From Clavulina sp. PMI_390 (taxonomy: Eukaryota; Basidiomycota; Agaricomycetes; Cantharellales; Hydnaceae), in assembly GCA_015039315.1 (NCBI GenBank), contig WIDE01000022.1, forward strand, positions 265,968-329,967: a stretch of DNA of 64,000 bases. The letters run 5' to 3'. Made by a program: the position numbers and the translations under genes. Every line of letters begins with the position of its first letter. Position 1 is the first letter of the stretch. Shown piece after piece: positions 49,378 to 60,800 of the stretch. The notes beneath the pieces are model-generated. The model worked only from the letters and a program-made list of their open reading frames with translations. It was not told the origin of the DNA and did not search any database.

Positions 49378-50804
49378 ATGATCGTTCCCTTGGAACTTGG
49401 CTCCGTCAAAATCTCGATCTTGAGCGGGGGGGAACCTTTCGAAGAGTACAATGTGCGACCTGTCTCTGACCGTCACTTAGAATGCTACATAGCATCTGAG
49501 ATGGACAAGGTGTGCTCACAGTACGGTATACAATCATAAAATCTAACCCAAAAGCGCTGGTTCCTCTATTTCCCATCAATAAGCCGTTTGTCATCAAGAT
49601 GAGAAACTGCCGTCCGTCTCCACCAGCTCTCAAGGTGAAGCAAGGCCATCGCTTCGAGGTCTACCTTGATGGAGTCGATACGCGTGGCAAGATGCTCGAG
49701 ACTACATCGAAACGAGCTACCACACACACAGGCCTGAGGATATCGCAGGAACTTATTCGTCCGTGCGTGCATGGTTTCTCTTGTCGGCAATGTACATCAG
49801 TCATGACCAACAATTGCCCCTTCAGATTTACCTTCGGCCATCTGAGATTGAAAGGTTAGCTCGATTATCGTTACTGATATGTGCTACTTCTCATTCCAGT
49901 CCATTAGAGGACGACGAGAACGAGGCTCCTCATGCTGAAGCATTGAAGGATGTTGGAACTATACAAGTCATGATCACATCCGTGGAAGTTCTTGAAGTCC
50001 TAAGCTCACCTTCCCAGAGGTGGGGAGAAAAAATGCTTCCCGGGAGCGAAGGCGTGAGTGAAAAGGCGAAAAAGGGTGGCTCCCATGCGATCCAGTAAGC
50101 TACAAAGAACACCATCTGGGTTCATTGCTTCTGTGTGTGAAACCGGTTCACAAAGGTTAGGAAATAGCCAAGAGAACAAGTACACCCCGGGAAGGAAGTC
50201 TAAACCCTTGAAACATATTCCTCCGTACAGTTCGTTCGTTCTACTCTTCTTTGCGTTCCCCGCACTGACAAGATACTCGTAGAAGTGACATTTCGCTATG
50301 CGCCAATTGGTACTGGTACCCAATAAATCGTCCTCGATCTCTGACACTGAAATTTCCTTCCGGTTCACTCCTACAGAGTATCTCTGGGCCAGAGAAATTG
50401 TTCCTCGACCAAAATCACCTAGCCAAGCGTCAGGACAATCACACCCAACCAGTCGGCACCTAAAGACATCTGCTGCCAGGACCTCCGTCAAGAGAGAATC
50501 CACGACTGTGAAGCAGGAAACAGATATTGGTAATCGAAATCATGGTGGCAAGCGCAAGTCAGATGTTCTGGACATCTCCTCTGACGATGATGCCCTTGAC
50601 GAAGAGGATCGTGTCGCTCTTGCTCGCATCAAGGTAACATATTTCACTGATATTGTGTAGCTGAGCGTCCCTGAACCATGATTTCCCCATTGACCTCGCC
50701 CAACTTCATCACAGGGCAAGCTGTCGAAGAAAACCAAGGTCAAGAGTGAAGAGAAAACTACACCAGCCTTCACTCCAGGCGAAGTTATCGTTCTCAGCGA
50801 TTAA
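49378..50804 (+). CDS. DUF7918-type protein with SUMO-acceptor and SUMO-interaction motifs, copy B
   Basis: Predicted exons: 49378-49509, 49584-49762, 49826-49854, 49908-50094, 50156-50229, 50283-50309, 50377-50633 and 50715-50804, giving 324 residues. Exons 1-4, 6 and 8 have the same lengths as in copy A. The DUF7918 core is kept (EPFEEYNVRP, HLECYIASEMDK, FTFGHLRLK, RYAPIEYLWAREIVPRP). The tail sequence differs a great deal from copy A but retains three PsiKxE sites in the same order (VKRE 247, VKQE 254, VKSE 304). It also keeps both SUMO-interaction-like motifs (VLDISSDDD about 273, and VIVLSD at the very end). Conservation of motifs inside a diverged disordered tail suggests selection on them. 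Confidence 0.8.
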
Positions 50805-51396
50805 TCATGCGTTATGATCCTATCCTACACCAACATTTCGTTACCTAGCATGCCTTATAGTTGTCATAATATTGCGGATTCATCAATACCCTCTAGTCAT
50901 TAGCCTGCTCCATTTCCTATAATCGAAAGCATTTCACGTTTGCCCAACACAGCATCAATGCGAGATCAAGCACGGCATCTATTTCCGAAAGGAATGGGCT
51001 AAGAAGACAGATAAGCACCACATCTACTAACGCAGCTACGATGTATTCTACACAACAGTAGGTGATGTAATGTTGAGGGACTGATTCACGGCAGGCAGCT
51101 GTCCAATTGTCCCCAAAGATAGAAATTCTTGATAGAGCGAAAACAGCAAAGTATAGCATAGACAAATGAAGATGAAAGACGAAATGGCCGATTGTTGAAA
51201 TCGATAAAACAACTGAAACACAAAGGCCACACCACGGTGTAGCAAAGTCGTTCCAGTCCAAAGAGTGAGAGAAAATGGGGATGTTGAATCCCGCAGAGGG
51301 TAGCGATGACGACAAGAGCATTTCCTCCATTGTCAATGCTACCTTGCTAACATCAGTATGGTGGACAGATGAGTCAATCACCTGCCCAGCCTGGCT
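50805..51396. other. Intergenic region between convergent genes
   Basis: The first 150 bases are the duplicated 3' flank of the DUF7918 gene. The remaining stretch has small frames without support. It probably contains both 3' untranslated regions. Confidence 0.35.
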
Positions 51397-53580
51397 TCAC
51401 GCCGACTTGAAGCCCGAGCCACCGCTGCTGCTAGCGGTGCTCATACTGCTGCCCGACGAGATAGATGGAGCCAGCTTCACTCCAAGCCCAGTAGTGCTCG
51501 AAGCAGACGCCACCGACGGCGCAAATGTAGATGCAGGAAGCGAAGGAGCAATAGGAGTGTCCTTGTTGTCGTCGTCGTTTGTGGCGATGCGCTCCATGAG
51601 CCATGCGCGAAGCACGCGCAGGTCGAGCCCCTTCTGCGAAGAAAGGAGACCCGGAGTACCAGGGAGCTCCCTCAGGCTAGCCGCAGGCGAGAACGTAACG
51701 GTTGAGCTCGACGAAACACTCCGAACCATTAGCGGACGCTTGTGGGTCTCGAGGGCATCGAGAACTGCATGGCCAACTGGGTCAACGGCTGCATCTGCGC
51801 GCGAGAAACCTGCGAGGCAGCTCGTTCGATACTCCTCCACCTCCATGTTGAGTAGTTCAGGAACAGCAATAGCTCGCCATGCAGTGGACTCGTCACGAGC
51901 GTCCCCACCAGGCATGCGGCGCGATAGCTGCTCTGGGGAGACAAGTTGAACGAGGACATTGAGGGCGATCAGGCAAGGAACATCCTCGGCGGCCTCAAGA
52001 AGCTGCTCAACGATATCTTGGAGACTCTTGGCCGGCCCTTCGTTCTGAGCCACGGCTTCGTCAACAAGCCACTTGAGCATCGTCTTGAACCCCGCAAGAG
52101 CATCGAAAGCCTCGTCAACAGCTTCGAACGCGAGACAGCCGCAAGGGGGCTTGCTCAAGGTACCAAGCATCGCTTGGACAGCAGAGGTGTCTGCAAGCAG
52201 GCGTTGAAGAGGTGTGACAGGAAGAGAAGCAGGCGCGCCCTTGCTTTTAGAAACTACGCCACTGGAGGAAGTCGGCGAGGGCGGGCGAGAAATAGATGTG
52301 AGGGGAAGTCCAATCCTTCCGAAACGAGGAGTCGCTGGCGGCGTAGGACCAGAAGCTACCGCTGGCGGAGCGGTTGCAATGCCGTTCGGAGTAGCGGCTC
52401 CATTAGGAGTTGATGCGCCATTGATGGTAGCTGGGCGAGATAGGGCTGAAACAAAGGGAAGGTCTTTCTTCGCCTTGAGACCAGGCGAAGTCTTGTCCTT
52501 GCCGCCTTGATTCATTCCCTCGCGGGACCTTGGCTTCTTCATGCCCATGAAAGTGAAGGGATCCGCTAGTGGTCGTGATGAGAGGGCAACAAGCGCGCGC
52601 CACACGAGGCTGATCAACAAAGCAGCATGTGCAGAGTGGGCAGGGACACCTGGAGATGTGTACCAGTCAAGGCGCATAGTGATGCCCGGGAGCGCGGCTG
52701 TAAGGGCTGGCAACGCGCTTGGCGCCTGGCCATCCGCCTCCAGCTCAGGAGCTGCAGACAGCTTGTCCAAGACGGGCCCAAGCTCGATCTTGATATTGCT
52801 CAGGAGAGGGTTGACTACTCGTTGGACGAGGACCTCGAGACCATCGCGGGTACCGCGGAGATAGTCAACACCACCCGCTCCAACGATCACGCTGGTGTTA
52901 ATGCCCTTCAAAGCCTCCAAAAGCTCTGCAGCGAGACGAGCAATCCCCAGAGCGTGGGACTGAGCCAAAGAACTGGCAGTGGCTGGGGCAGAAAGTTGAC
53001 TCGTAGCAGGTGTTGTGACGTAAGGAAGGATGGGCATCAGGAGACCAGAGATGTTGTTTAGCAACACGCTCAACGGGCGCTGCAGGGTGCGAACAATGGC
53101 TCGGGAGAGATGAACATCTGCGCTGCGACTGAGCTCGGTTGTAATGAGTGCCCCCAGAGCGGCGCCCCGCCCAGGTGGGAAGGGCCTCCGCCCTTTGAGA
53201 AGTTGTGCACACGGATCATTCGATGCGGTAGCGGCCGAACCTGGGGTGTTTGCATTAGGAGTAACAGGCCCTACGGGATTAGCCAGTGCGTTTGAGGCGG
53301 CTTCCGCAAATTTGAGACCAAGCGAGTCAAGGTATTGGGCGCCTACTCCTGGGAGTGGTGAGGCAGTGTCCAGGGCAGCATTGAAGGCCGCAAGTTGAGT
53401 ATGAGTCAGTGGAGCAGGGGAGGCTGAAGTAGAACGCTTGAAAGGGTTCTGGAGACGAGAGAGGGGACGGCGAGTTGGGAGCGTGCCATCCGCCTCACTC
53501 GGAGGCGAGCGATCAGCACGCGTTGGCCCTGGGGACGATGGGCGCGACTTGCTGAGGAATGCTGGGGCGCGGATGGTCAT
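51397..53580 (-). CDS. Conserved hypothetical alpha-helical protein, single exon
   Basis: A single open frame of 727 residues runs from the ATG at 53580 (MTIRAPAFLSKSRPSSPGP) to TGA at 51397. An in-frame extension to 53655 exists, but the chosen start begins a basic Ser/Pro-rich leader. The leader (to about residue 70) is followed by a mostly helical body. That body has LSRAIVRTLQRPLSVLLNNISGLLMPILPYV, broken here into its visible parts LSRAIVRTLQRPL and NNISGLLMPILPYV, and ARLAAELLEALKGI and DEAFDALAGFKTMLKWLVDEA. A disordered insert lies at about 375-475. No membrane protein pattern is convincing and I do not recognise the family. It is unusual here in having no introns. Confidence 0.7.
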   Translation of the reverse strand: MTIRAPAFLSKSRPSSPGPTRADRSPPSEADGTLPTRRPLSRLQNPFKRSTSASPAPLTHTQLAAFNAALDTASPLPGVGAQYLDSLGLKFAEAASNALANPVGPVTPNANTPGSAATASNDPCAQLLKGRRPFPPGRGAALGALITTELSRSADVHLSRAIVRTLQRPLSVLLNNISGLLMPILPYVTTPATSQLSAPATASSLAQSHALGIARLAAELLEALKGINTSVIVGAGGVDYLRGTRDGLEVLVQRVVNPLLSNIKIELGPVLDKLSAAPELEADGQAPSALPALTAALPGITMRLDWYTSPGVPAHSAHAALLISLVWRALVALSSRPLADPFTFMGMKKPRSREGMNQGGKDKTSPGLKAKKDLPFVSALSRPATINGASTPNGAATPNGIATAPPAVASGPTPPATPRFGRIGLPLTSISRPPSPTSSSGVVSKSKGAPASLPVTPLQRLLADTSAVQAMLGTLSKPPCGCLAFEAVDEAFDALAGFKTMLKWLVDEAVAQNEGPAKSLQDIVEQLLEAAEDVPCLIALNVLVQLVSPEQLSRRMPGGDARDESTAWRAIAVPELLNMEVEEYRTSCLAGFSRADAAVDPVGHAVLDALETHKRPLMVRSVSSSSTVTFSPAASLRELPGTPGLLSSQKGLDLRVLRAWLMERIATNDDDNKDTPIAPSLPASTFAPSVASASSTTGLGVKLAPSISSGSSMSTASSSGGSGFKSA

Positions 53581-56500
53581 TGTTGGGTAATGCGATAATA
53601 GGATAGAAATTTGAGATGTTCTGGTGATATGAGTTGATGAGGAGACAAGGCGCAAGACGGAGTCTTTTCTTTGTAACTTGTCAGACGCCTTTCTTGGGTT
53701 TGGCTGTCTGACAAGGACTAAGGGTTCTAAGGGGGGCGTAGCTCAGAGGCCGCGATGGATGCAAGTGGAGAGAAAACGCGAGGTCCTGCGGTTTGATCAC
53801 CACTGGTCCATGCAAGTGTGGGTGATGAGCATGTTGGGCATCAAACGAGAGATAGAAACCAGGAACAGATACGTACGTGCTTGGCAGGCAAGCAATCATG
53901 AAAAGGGGGTATTGGTTAGATATACTATCTGGGTCGCTCATGCGAGTCTTGCTGGGGAGGTGCTTGGCAGCTGTTGGGAGCTGTAAACAGTGACGATCTC
54001 TAAAAAAGCCTGTGTCACAGTCGGCGCTTACCCGCTCGTTTCCTGCGGTCTTTCCGCCCTCACGCGGCTGTGTGCTCCCCACGATTGTCGGGGTCTATAA
54101 ACGATTTTGTAGTAGCGCATGTTTCCTTGGTTTTTGTCATCCACTTTGGGGGCCCTGATCCTCATACATCCGGGCATTGGGTTCAACAAGTCCGATGCTG
54201 AGGCATACATGCTACTGGCTATCCATTCTTGTGGTTCTGACAAGCAAACCCTTGCGCCCAACCAATGTTACTTCGACGGTCCAGACTATTGGGCGCCGCC
54301 AGGGCATTTCTTGCACCTGCCATTGCCAAGTGGCGTGGCCACCTAGGCTATCTGCCTTGAGTTGCGCACCTCGCGGTTCCCCATTCCGCACTCAAACTCA
54401 CAGCGATCCTGAGTGTGAATCAATGCATGAGCTTATCTCCTTCGAGGCATTCTGAATCGTCTTTGTTCTAATCGCACATCGAAGACTGTCATTTCGCGAT
54501 AATGCATGGATAACCATTGGATGCTGATGTATGCGAGCCAATGAAATCCAAATTCGCTTCCCACAGCAGCTGCACCTAAGAGAAAATTTGCCGATCGATT
54601 TGTGTCAACTAATCTCGTGGGCGACAAACCAATCACAGTAGCATATTATTAAGTACATCGGCCGATCTACCCACTGTGAGCACTCACCCCCCATCGATGT
54701 GGAGTCTCTCTCGCGGATGAACCTTGGAAACCGTGTGGACTCTAAGAGGCGAGCGATCACCGGGCCCCCAGCAAAGTCACCGATGGGGGCGCCTGACCCC
54801 TATCCCATCCATGAGAGGTTTTCGCTTGAGCAGGATGCTCAGGGAGGCGAAGGGGGCAACTTCAATGCTCTCTCTCGTTATACCTCGTGCGATCAGCTGG
54901 CCGTGTAAAGAATTAAAGCCCATGGATCTTCACTGATCACACTCCAACTGTAATACCGAAGGGACCCTCAGTGTATGCTACTAATGCGAGAGGCTCTGTA
55001 CTGTTATGAAAACGGACGCGGATTGTGATCACAAGATGAATGCGTGCACGACATTGGTGCAAAAAGAAAAAAAAAAAAAAATGATATGTACCAGGTCCGA
55101 GTCGAACGGACGTCAGACTTTGATAAATTCAAAAGAATGTTAACCGCTTAACTACTGGCACTGCAATAAAACAGAGTGATCGGTCAGGTAATATATTCTT
55201 CCTCCCTGAATTTCTTACTTCCCAATTCGGGCGAATCCTACCCTCTTGCCGGGTTAGACCAATCCAACACATAGGTAGTTTCCGGGTGTAGATATTAGAA
55301 GATAGTAGACGTACAACGAGGTAATAGAGCCTTATGACTCGCTGCTTGAGACATGCTGTCCGCAACGAGATAGGATTCCTTACATGTGACTCCCCACGAC
55401 AAGATCTTTTTGACTCGACCCGCAATTTTCTATCCAAGTTGTACCTTCTATCAAGTATTTAATTGCTGTGTTTTTGCGAGCCTTTCCTGATGTCTGGCTG
55501 TTGCAAATCATTTGCGGAACCGTCATGCAGCGAGTCATCTCTCCACATTTAAGAAACAACTTTTTTCGCAACATCCACAAAAAAACAAAGCTAGGAAGTA
55601 TGTCGAATAGAAGGGGGGATAAGAAGGACTTATATGCAATGCCTTTTATACCAACACATGAGGCCAAGCCGACAGCGACTAGCAAGGACTGAGGATGAGG
55701 TAGAGGGGAATTTTAAGGCTATCTGTGTTAATTCAGCTCCGCCGTAACACGATAACGATTATAAGTGCTTACATGAAGGAATTTAATGTAAACTACGACA
55801 AGAGACCACTTAAACAAAGATGGGAAAACTGGGAAAACATCGAGCTGGTCATCCGACCCGGCGAACCGCGAGCGAAACCTGTACACACGACCGGTTTGGA
55901 AAGGATATGAGTGAACGATCAGGGTCGGGCCACAACCCTTTTGTACTGGTGTCATGGTCGTAACTTCCTAGGTGCAAATGGCAACGCTCCAGAGAAGGGG
56001 GGAGAGAAGGAGATAGAATTGGGGTGCGATCACTTCTTCAACTAAGAAGCTCATAACCAGCCACAATATCACTGGTTAGGAAACGAGTAGAACTGTATCT
56101 CTTCACAGCGTAGTCCTGACCAATAAAAGTTGCCGAAGGGCCTGATCGTCTCAACTCGAGAGCCTCATGCTGAGGCGCATTATGCGCTTGTCACAATATA
56201 GAGCGGCCCAGCTAGCGTTGGTCATACGGCGGATTTCATCATTCGGACAGTAGTTGACTATCGGAAACTAGATTGCTCATATTGGGGGACCTGAGTGGGG
56301 TGGGACACGAAACGAAACACTCATAAACAGCCCTTGGGCGATGGACTCCTCCAGCGGCATGATCGGATGGCCTCAACAACATAGACTGATTCTCGCCATA
56401 TGAATACCGGGAATGCGCTCGCTTGCATCTGCCCTAGGTCCTCTCGATGGCAGCAAAACTATCCGCCCATCGGCAGCGTTGTTGACTGCATGCACAGGTG

Positions 56501-57808
56501 TCGCTATTTGCTCTTGCAGCACCAGAGACCCGACAAGTACTGAGTGGCGTAAGGCACAAATCAACCCATAGAGACCCCTTACGACGCCAGCTGACTGTCT
56601 CGCCCATACTGAAGTTGCATGCTGTCGCGTTTTGCCCCTCAGAACAAAAACTTCACCGCACAGATGAGAGTCGATGAATGGCTCTCGATGAGTCGCATAA
56701 AGCGGCGTACTGAGCCCCTTCAGATAGCTGCCCTTGTGGCAGCTGAAGGCAGGTTAGCATTTGTTCATGACCGGCTCGTCGTCAAGATGTCAGACAAGGT
56801 AAGAGACGATCCCCAGTATTATTGCCCAATTGCTAGCTGGAACTGAAAAGCAAGTGCTGATAGCTTGTTCAATGAAGTACCAAATTCCACACCAATAATT
56901 GTCACTTGGCTGGATCGATCATAATGTTATTTCACGGTGAGTTTTTGCAACAATGTCTCATCCTCAACCAATTGACGAATCAAATCTCTTCTCAGTCGCG
57001 ATGTCTAGTCGCGCACCTCAGGGTTCATTAATATCCATTTTAAACTCCGTATCAAGCCTCGAGAGTGTTGGCCGTTATCTGACAGAATGATTCCGACCAT
57101 GCTCTTATGCATCGAGCTCAGAATGGTCAAGTTGGTTTCAAGGGGACGTGAAATAAGAGCAGCCAGATGACCCGCTCGACCCTAGCAATGTGGTGGTAGC
57201 GGTGGTGGTGGTAGGAAGCTTGGCAAGCAACCAGGAGAAAATTGATTCTACATGCCCGGATATGGCTCTGCGCGGATGACACGACAATTCCTTGTGATTT
57301 GCCCACACAGCCTCCACCTCGAGGAACGATTTTTTCTTGCTATTCAGACTCTCCCTGGCAATCATTACACATCTCTCTGTGCTCGTGCTTCATGGCGAGT
57401 GGTTGTTCAACCTCGATGAGCATGACATCCCATGGCTTGTGCTGTTCGTTGTTCGGCAGTTATCTTGCCTACGTCAGACCATAATTCATTCACAATCTTC
57501 AGGCAATCCTTCGTGGTCAACTTATTCACTCTGTTCATTGTGTTCATTCGAGTGACTTGGCCTTCTCTGTGGGTGTCAACCGACGACTGGTGGATCAACA
57601 AGTGGCAACTGAAGATCGTGTCCAGCCTGCTTCGTCCTCCGCGCAGTAAAACATCTTCCCTACTCCGACCAGGCAATCGACGCCGCTTGCGCGGCCTTGG
57701 TTGCCTGGGGCCTTGTCCCGTTACAGCCGATTCGTCGTTCACCCGATCGTTGATTCAGAATTCGTCGGCCAGCCGCACGTCGCTCTCCTCCCGAATTATT
57801 GTGTCTTT
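53581..57808. other. 4.2 kb gene-poor region
   Basis: Apart from the tRNA-like element at 55087-55161 I find no supported gene. There is an A-rich run at about 55063-55080 and a GGT-rich microrepeat around 57189-57213. One short frame (56619-56846) contains a plausible exon-like piece ending in GACAAG|GTAAGA, but nothing joins to it. Several ORFs of 60-125 codons on both strands near 57407-57812 overlap each other and look accidental. Confidence 0.4.
55087..55161 (-). tRNA. tRNA-like gene with irregular anticodon arm (possible pseudogene)
   Basis: On the minus strand a 7-bp acceptor stem pairs GTGCCAG with CTGGTAC (one G-T pair), followed by a discriminator A. The D arm is GTTA-AGCGGT-TAAC. 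The T arm is GTCCG-TTCGACT-CGGAC and is perfect. Pol III control regions are present: A box TAGTTAAGCGG and B box GTTCGACTC. A long T run directly after the 3' end is a strong Pol III terminator. The 26 bases between the D and T arms do not fold into a normal 5-bp stem with a 7-base loop. The best hairpin (TTTTG/CAAAG) leaves a loop without U33. It may be a diverged or intron-bearing tRNA, so no amino acid is assigned. Confidence 0.5.
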
Positions 57809-60800
57809 ATGATGCATCCTGCCCATCCTGCTCCTGTTTCCGATCCGTCAAAGGGTAGGCCCAACAAAAATCCGATACATTTCATATGCTGAGTCGTTTC
57901 ACCATCATGCAGCCTCTCGCCGTGGGCAGCCTCAAGCCAATGCTCTCCGGCAGGCGCAGCCTCCCTCTGCCTCCCAGAAACTTAACTCACTCTCGAAGCG
58001 GCCTTCGGACGCGACAGGTATGCGTGCCGCTCCTTCTCCCTCAAACTTTTTTGCTACATCCTGAATATCCTTTTTCACGCCGGCGTAGGCGGAGAGTCTT
58101 CTCATCGTCCAGCAAAGCGCGTGCGCTCCATCGGCAACGGTACGGGCCGCGATATTCAGTCACCCCCTCAGCTAGTCATCTCTGTAGAACAACCCTCGAG
58201 CGGTAAGTTATGAACCCGTGGATGCTAAGCTTGTTCAGCTCACAAGCACTCCTCCACATAGCACGTCCCCGTCATTCTGACCCATCCTCTTCTCAACTGG
58301 AGAGCCAAACTCATCCTCCTACCTCCGCCTCGATGTCACCCCGATCTCTGCATGCCAAACCTCAGACCTTGACGGTCACGGCCACGGCTAGCACCATTCC
58401 CAAGGACAGCCCACTCACACCCTCCCGAAAAGTCACGTCGTTGAAGAGAGCGCTTTCTGTCATCAGCCTGTCATCTGAGTCGGAGAGTTCTCCCTCGAAG
58501 CCTGAGCCCCCACCGGGACAGGGCAAACGGGTCACAAAATCAGGAGAGTCAGCCAAACGAATGCCTCTCAACGATATGGACCCCAAAAATACTAAACTAA
58601 ACCTTAGCACTCGCAGCGGCGTCATCGATCTTTCGTCAGACCCCCCTAGTCCGACTCAATCGCATATCGTTGCTGGCCCCTCTCGTCTGCCCCTCACACA
58701 ATCGGGCGATCGTGACAACCCTATTGACCTCTCTGTGGATTTTCCCGGGCAGCCTCGCATCAACACTGGGGGCCATGCTTCTCACTTTCCCCAGCCTGCT
58801 ATCACCCGATCATCTCCCAATAGCTCTGCACCATCCCATGCTAAACCGGTCCCAGATACTCGTGCTGCCGCTACTCCTCCTATCCAGCCTGCTTCTGCTC
58901 ACTTACCCTCATCGATTCCCAATCCGAATTCCCCCAGACCGCCACGGTCTACCTTATCCCCTGCACATGCGCTGGATCAGCTATCGTGCCCTTTTGGCTG
59001 CCAGACGCGCTTCAATGACCATCAAGGTTTTTATGGACATTTGCTTCAGACTCACGCCAAAGCAGTTCGGTGTCCCATACCTGGCTGCTTGCATGACGCG
59101 ACAGGTGGTAGTCTTGTCGGACACATCATCAGTACGTCGTTCAGAACTCACGTTCCGTTATCTCTGGATACATGAAGCTTTTGTGTTGATTACATTACAA
59201 CGGCTCGCTCGCTAATGTATCCCTTCCCACCACCTAGAGGACCACACCACAACATTAGACTCCTTTTCGGACGCCCGGGCCGGCAAAGGACACTCAAGTA
59301 AGCTGATTTTCACTTCAATATCCCAGCTGTCGCGCTGATATCTCTGCTATGCCAGCGCATATCAAGAATTCAAGCCCAATACACATGAAAGCGGCGGCGT
59401 CATCGAGCGCCATCGTACCTTCACAGAAGGAGAATGGTCAGTGCTGCCTCATCAGCAGTCATGAGCCGCAATCAATGTTTTTGCATCTGACGATCTCTAT
59501 CTATCAGCATCGATCCGCGCCAACGCCAAGTCATCGTATGATATATTGGATGCTGCACAGCAAAAGACTCCTGTAAGCTCAGCGCGTTCCTCTTTGTGCC
59601 TTCGGCGCTGACCCATCCATATAGACTTCAGGAAGACGCCGCGACCCATTGTCGCCCAGTAAGTCGATACCAGGCCCCTTCAAATCTTCCAACGTTCTCA
59701 AGATTTATGTTTGGCAGGGAAACTTTCTGCCTCCGATGCTTCACACTACCCATTGTCTTCCGCATCCCCATCAAGATCCCCAATACACACATCTCGTAGT
59801 GACGTCTTCTCGGCTCCCGGTCTGATACCCCGCCAGGCCAAAATGCTCCATACCCCATCTGGTGCCCCCATACCTGCTCAACAACTGCGGCGGGCTGGAG
59901 TGCATTCCACGCAACTTCTAGACGCGTTGACGTTGTCGACGTCGACGTCATCTGGGTCATCGACGGCGCATTCTGCCCGTCATCCACCTAATGTTCGGCC
60001 TGTATCTACTTCTGCTAAATCGGGGCCATCTCCTTTGCCAACTTCCATCCCACCGAAGCCGCAAGCGACGCCCGATCCCGCTTTGCAGCAATCCACCAAG
60101 AGAGCCTACAAGATTCTCGAACGCTACTTGGCCGAGGCCAAGCGCTGGGTAGAGCAGGTGGAAGCGATCCTTGCAAAACATGCTGATAAGCAAGGGGTCA
60201 ATTTCTTACTCGCAGTCGTTGACGATATGCTCGTCATTCTCGAGCTTGATCCTCTCTCTGATGAGATGAAGGATCACATCCGTACCTGGACTTCGAAACA
60301 GGTTGCTGCGTTTAATGATATGCTCAGAAACCCTCTGACATACAATCCAAGAAAATATCCTAGCGTGTTTTCCCAGATGCGACGGGGTGATAAATTCTTC
60401 GAATGTCTCACAGTTTATCTTCGGCATTGGGCTCAGTCGCTAGCCAAGCAAGGACAAGTCAAAAAACAGCAACTCGACCACTATAAGGAAGATACCCCGT
60501 GGTGGTTCACTCGCGACCTCGTCGAGAAGTCAGCAACATTCGCCCCACATCATGACGAATCGCGCTCCTTCATGTACGCTGGCCAGACTATCAACACCCC
60601 TCATTCTCGAGCGAAGGCTGATCAGAATTTGGCGGCTGATGTTCCTAAGAGCGGAGAATCGCTCCTTATCCACGTTATGCGATGCCTTACCGACCTGCCT
60701 ACGGTTTGGGGTGTCCGTTGTCTCAGCCCGCCTTCATGGAATGTGGCTTTGGCCCATGAGTCGGAAAAATTCCTTATTGTCGTCAATTGGATTGGCCTGA

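Noticed and set aside
53735..53812. Second tRNA-like candidate on the plus strand (GCGTAGCTCAGAGGCCG followed by GGTTTGATCACC)
   Set aside because: The A-box-like word is good, but no acceptor stem partner follows the B-box-like word and no T-run terminator is present.
57407..57812. Overlapping plus- and minus-strand frames upstream of the C2H2 gene
   Set aside because: The two frames shadow each other, neither joins in phase to the well-supported first exon at 57809, and no motif is visible.
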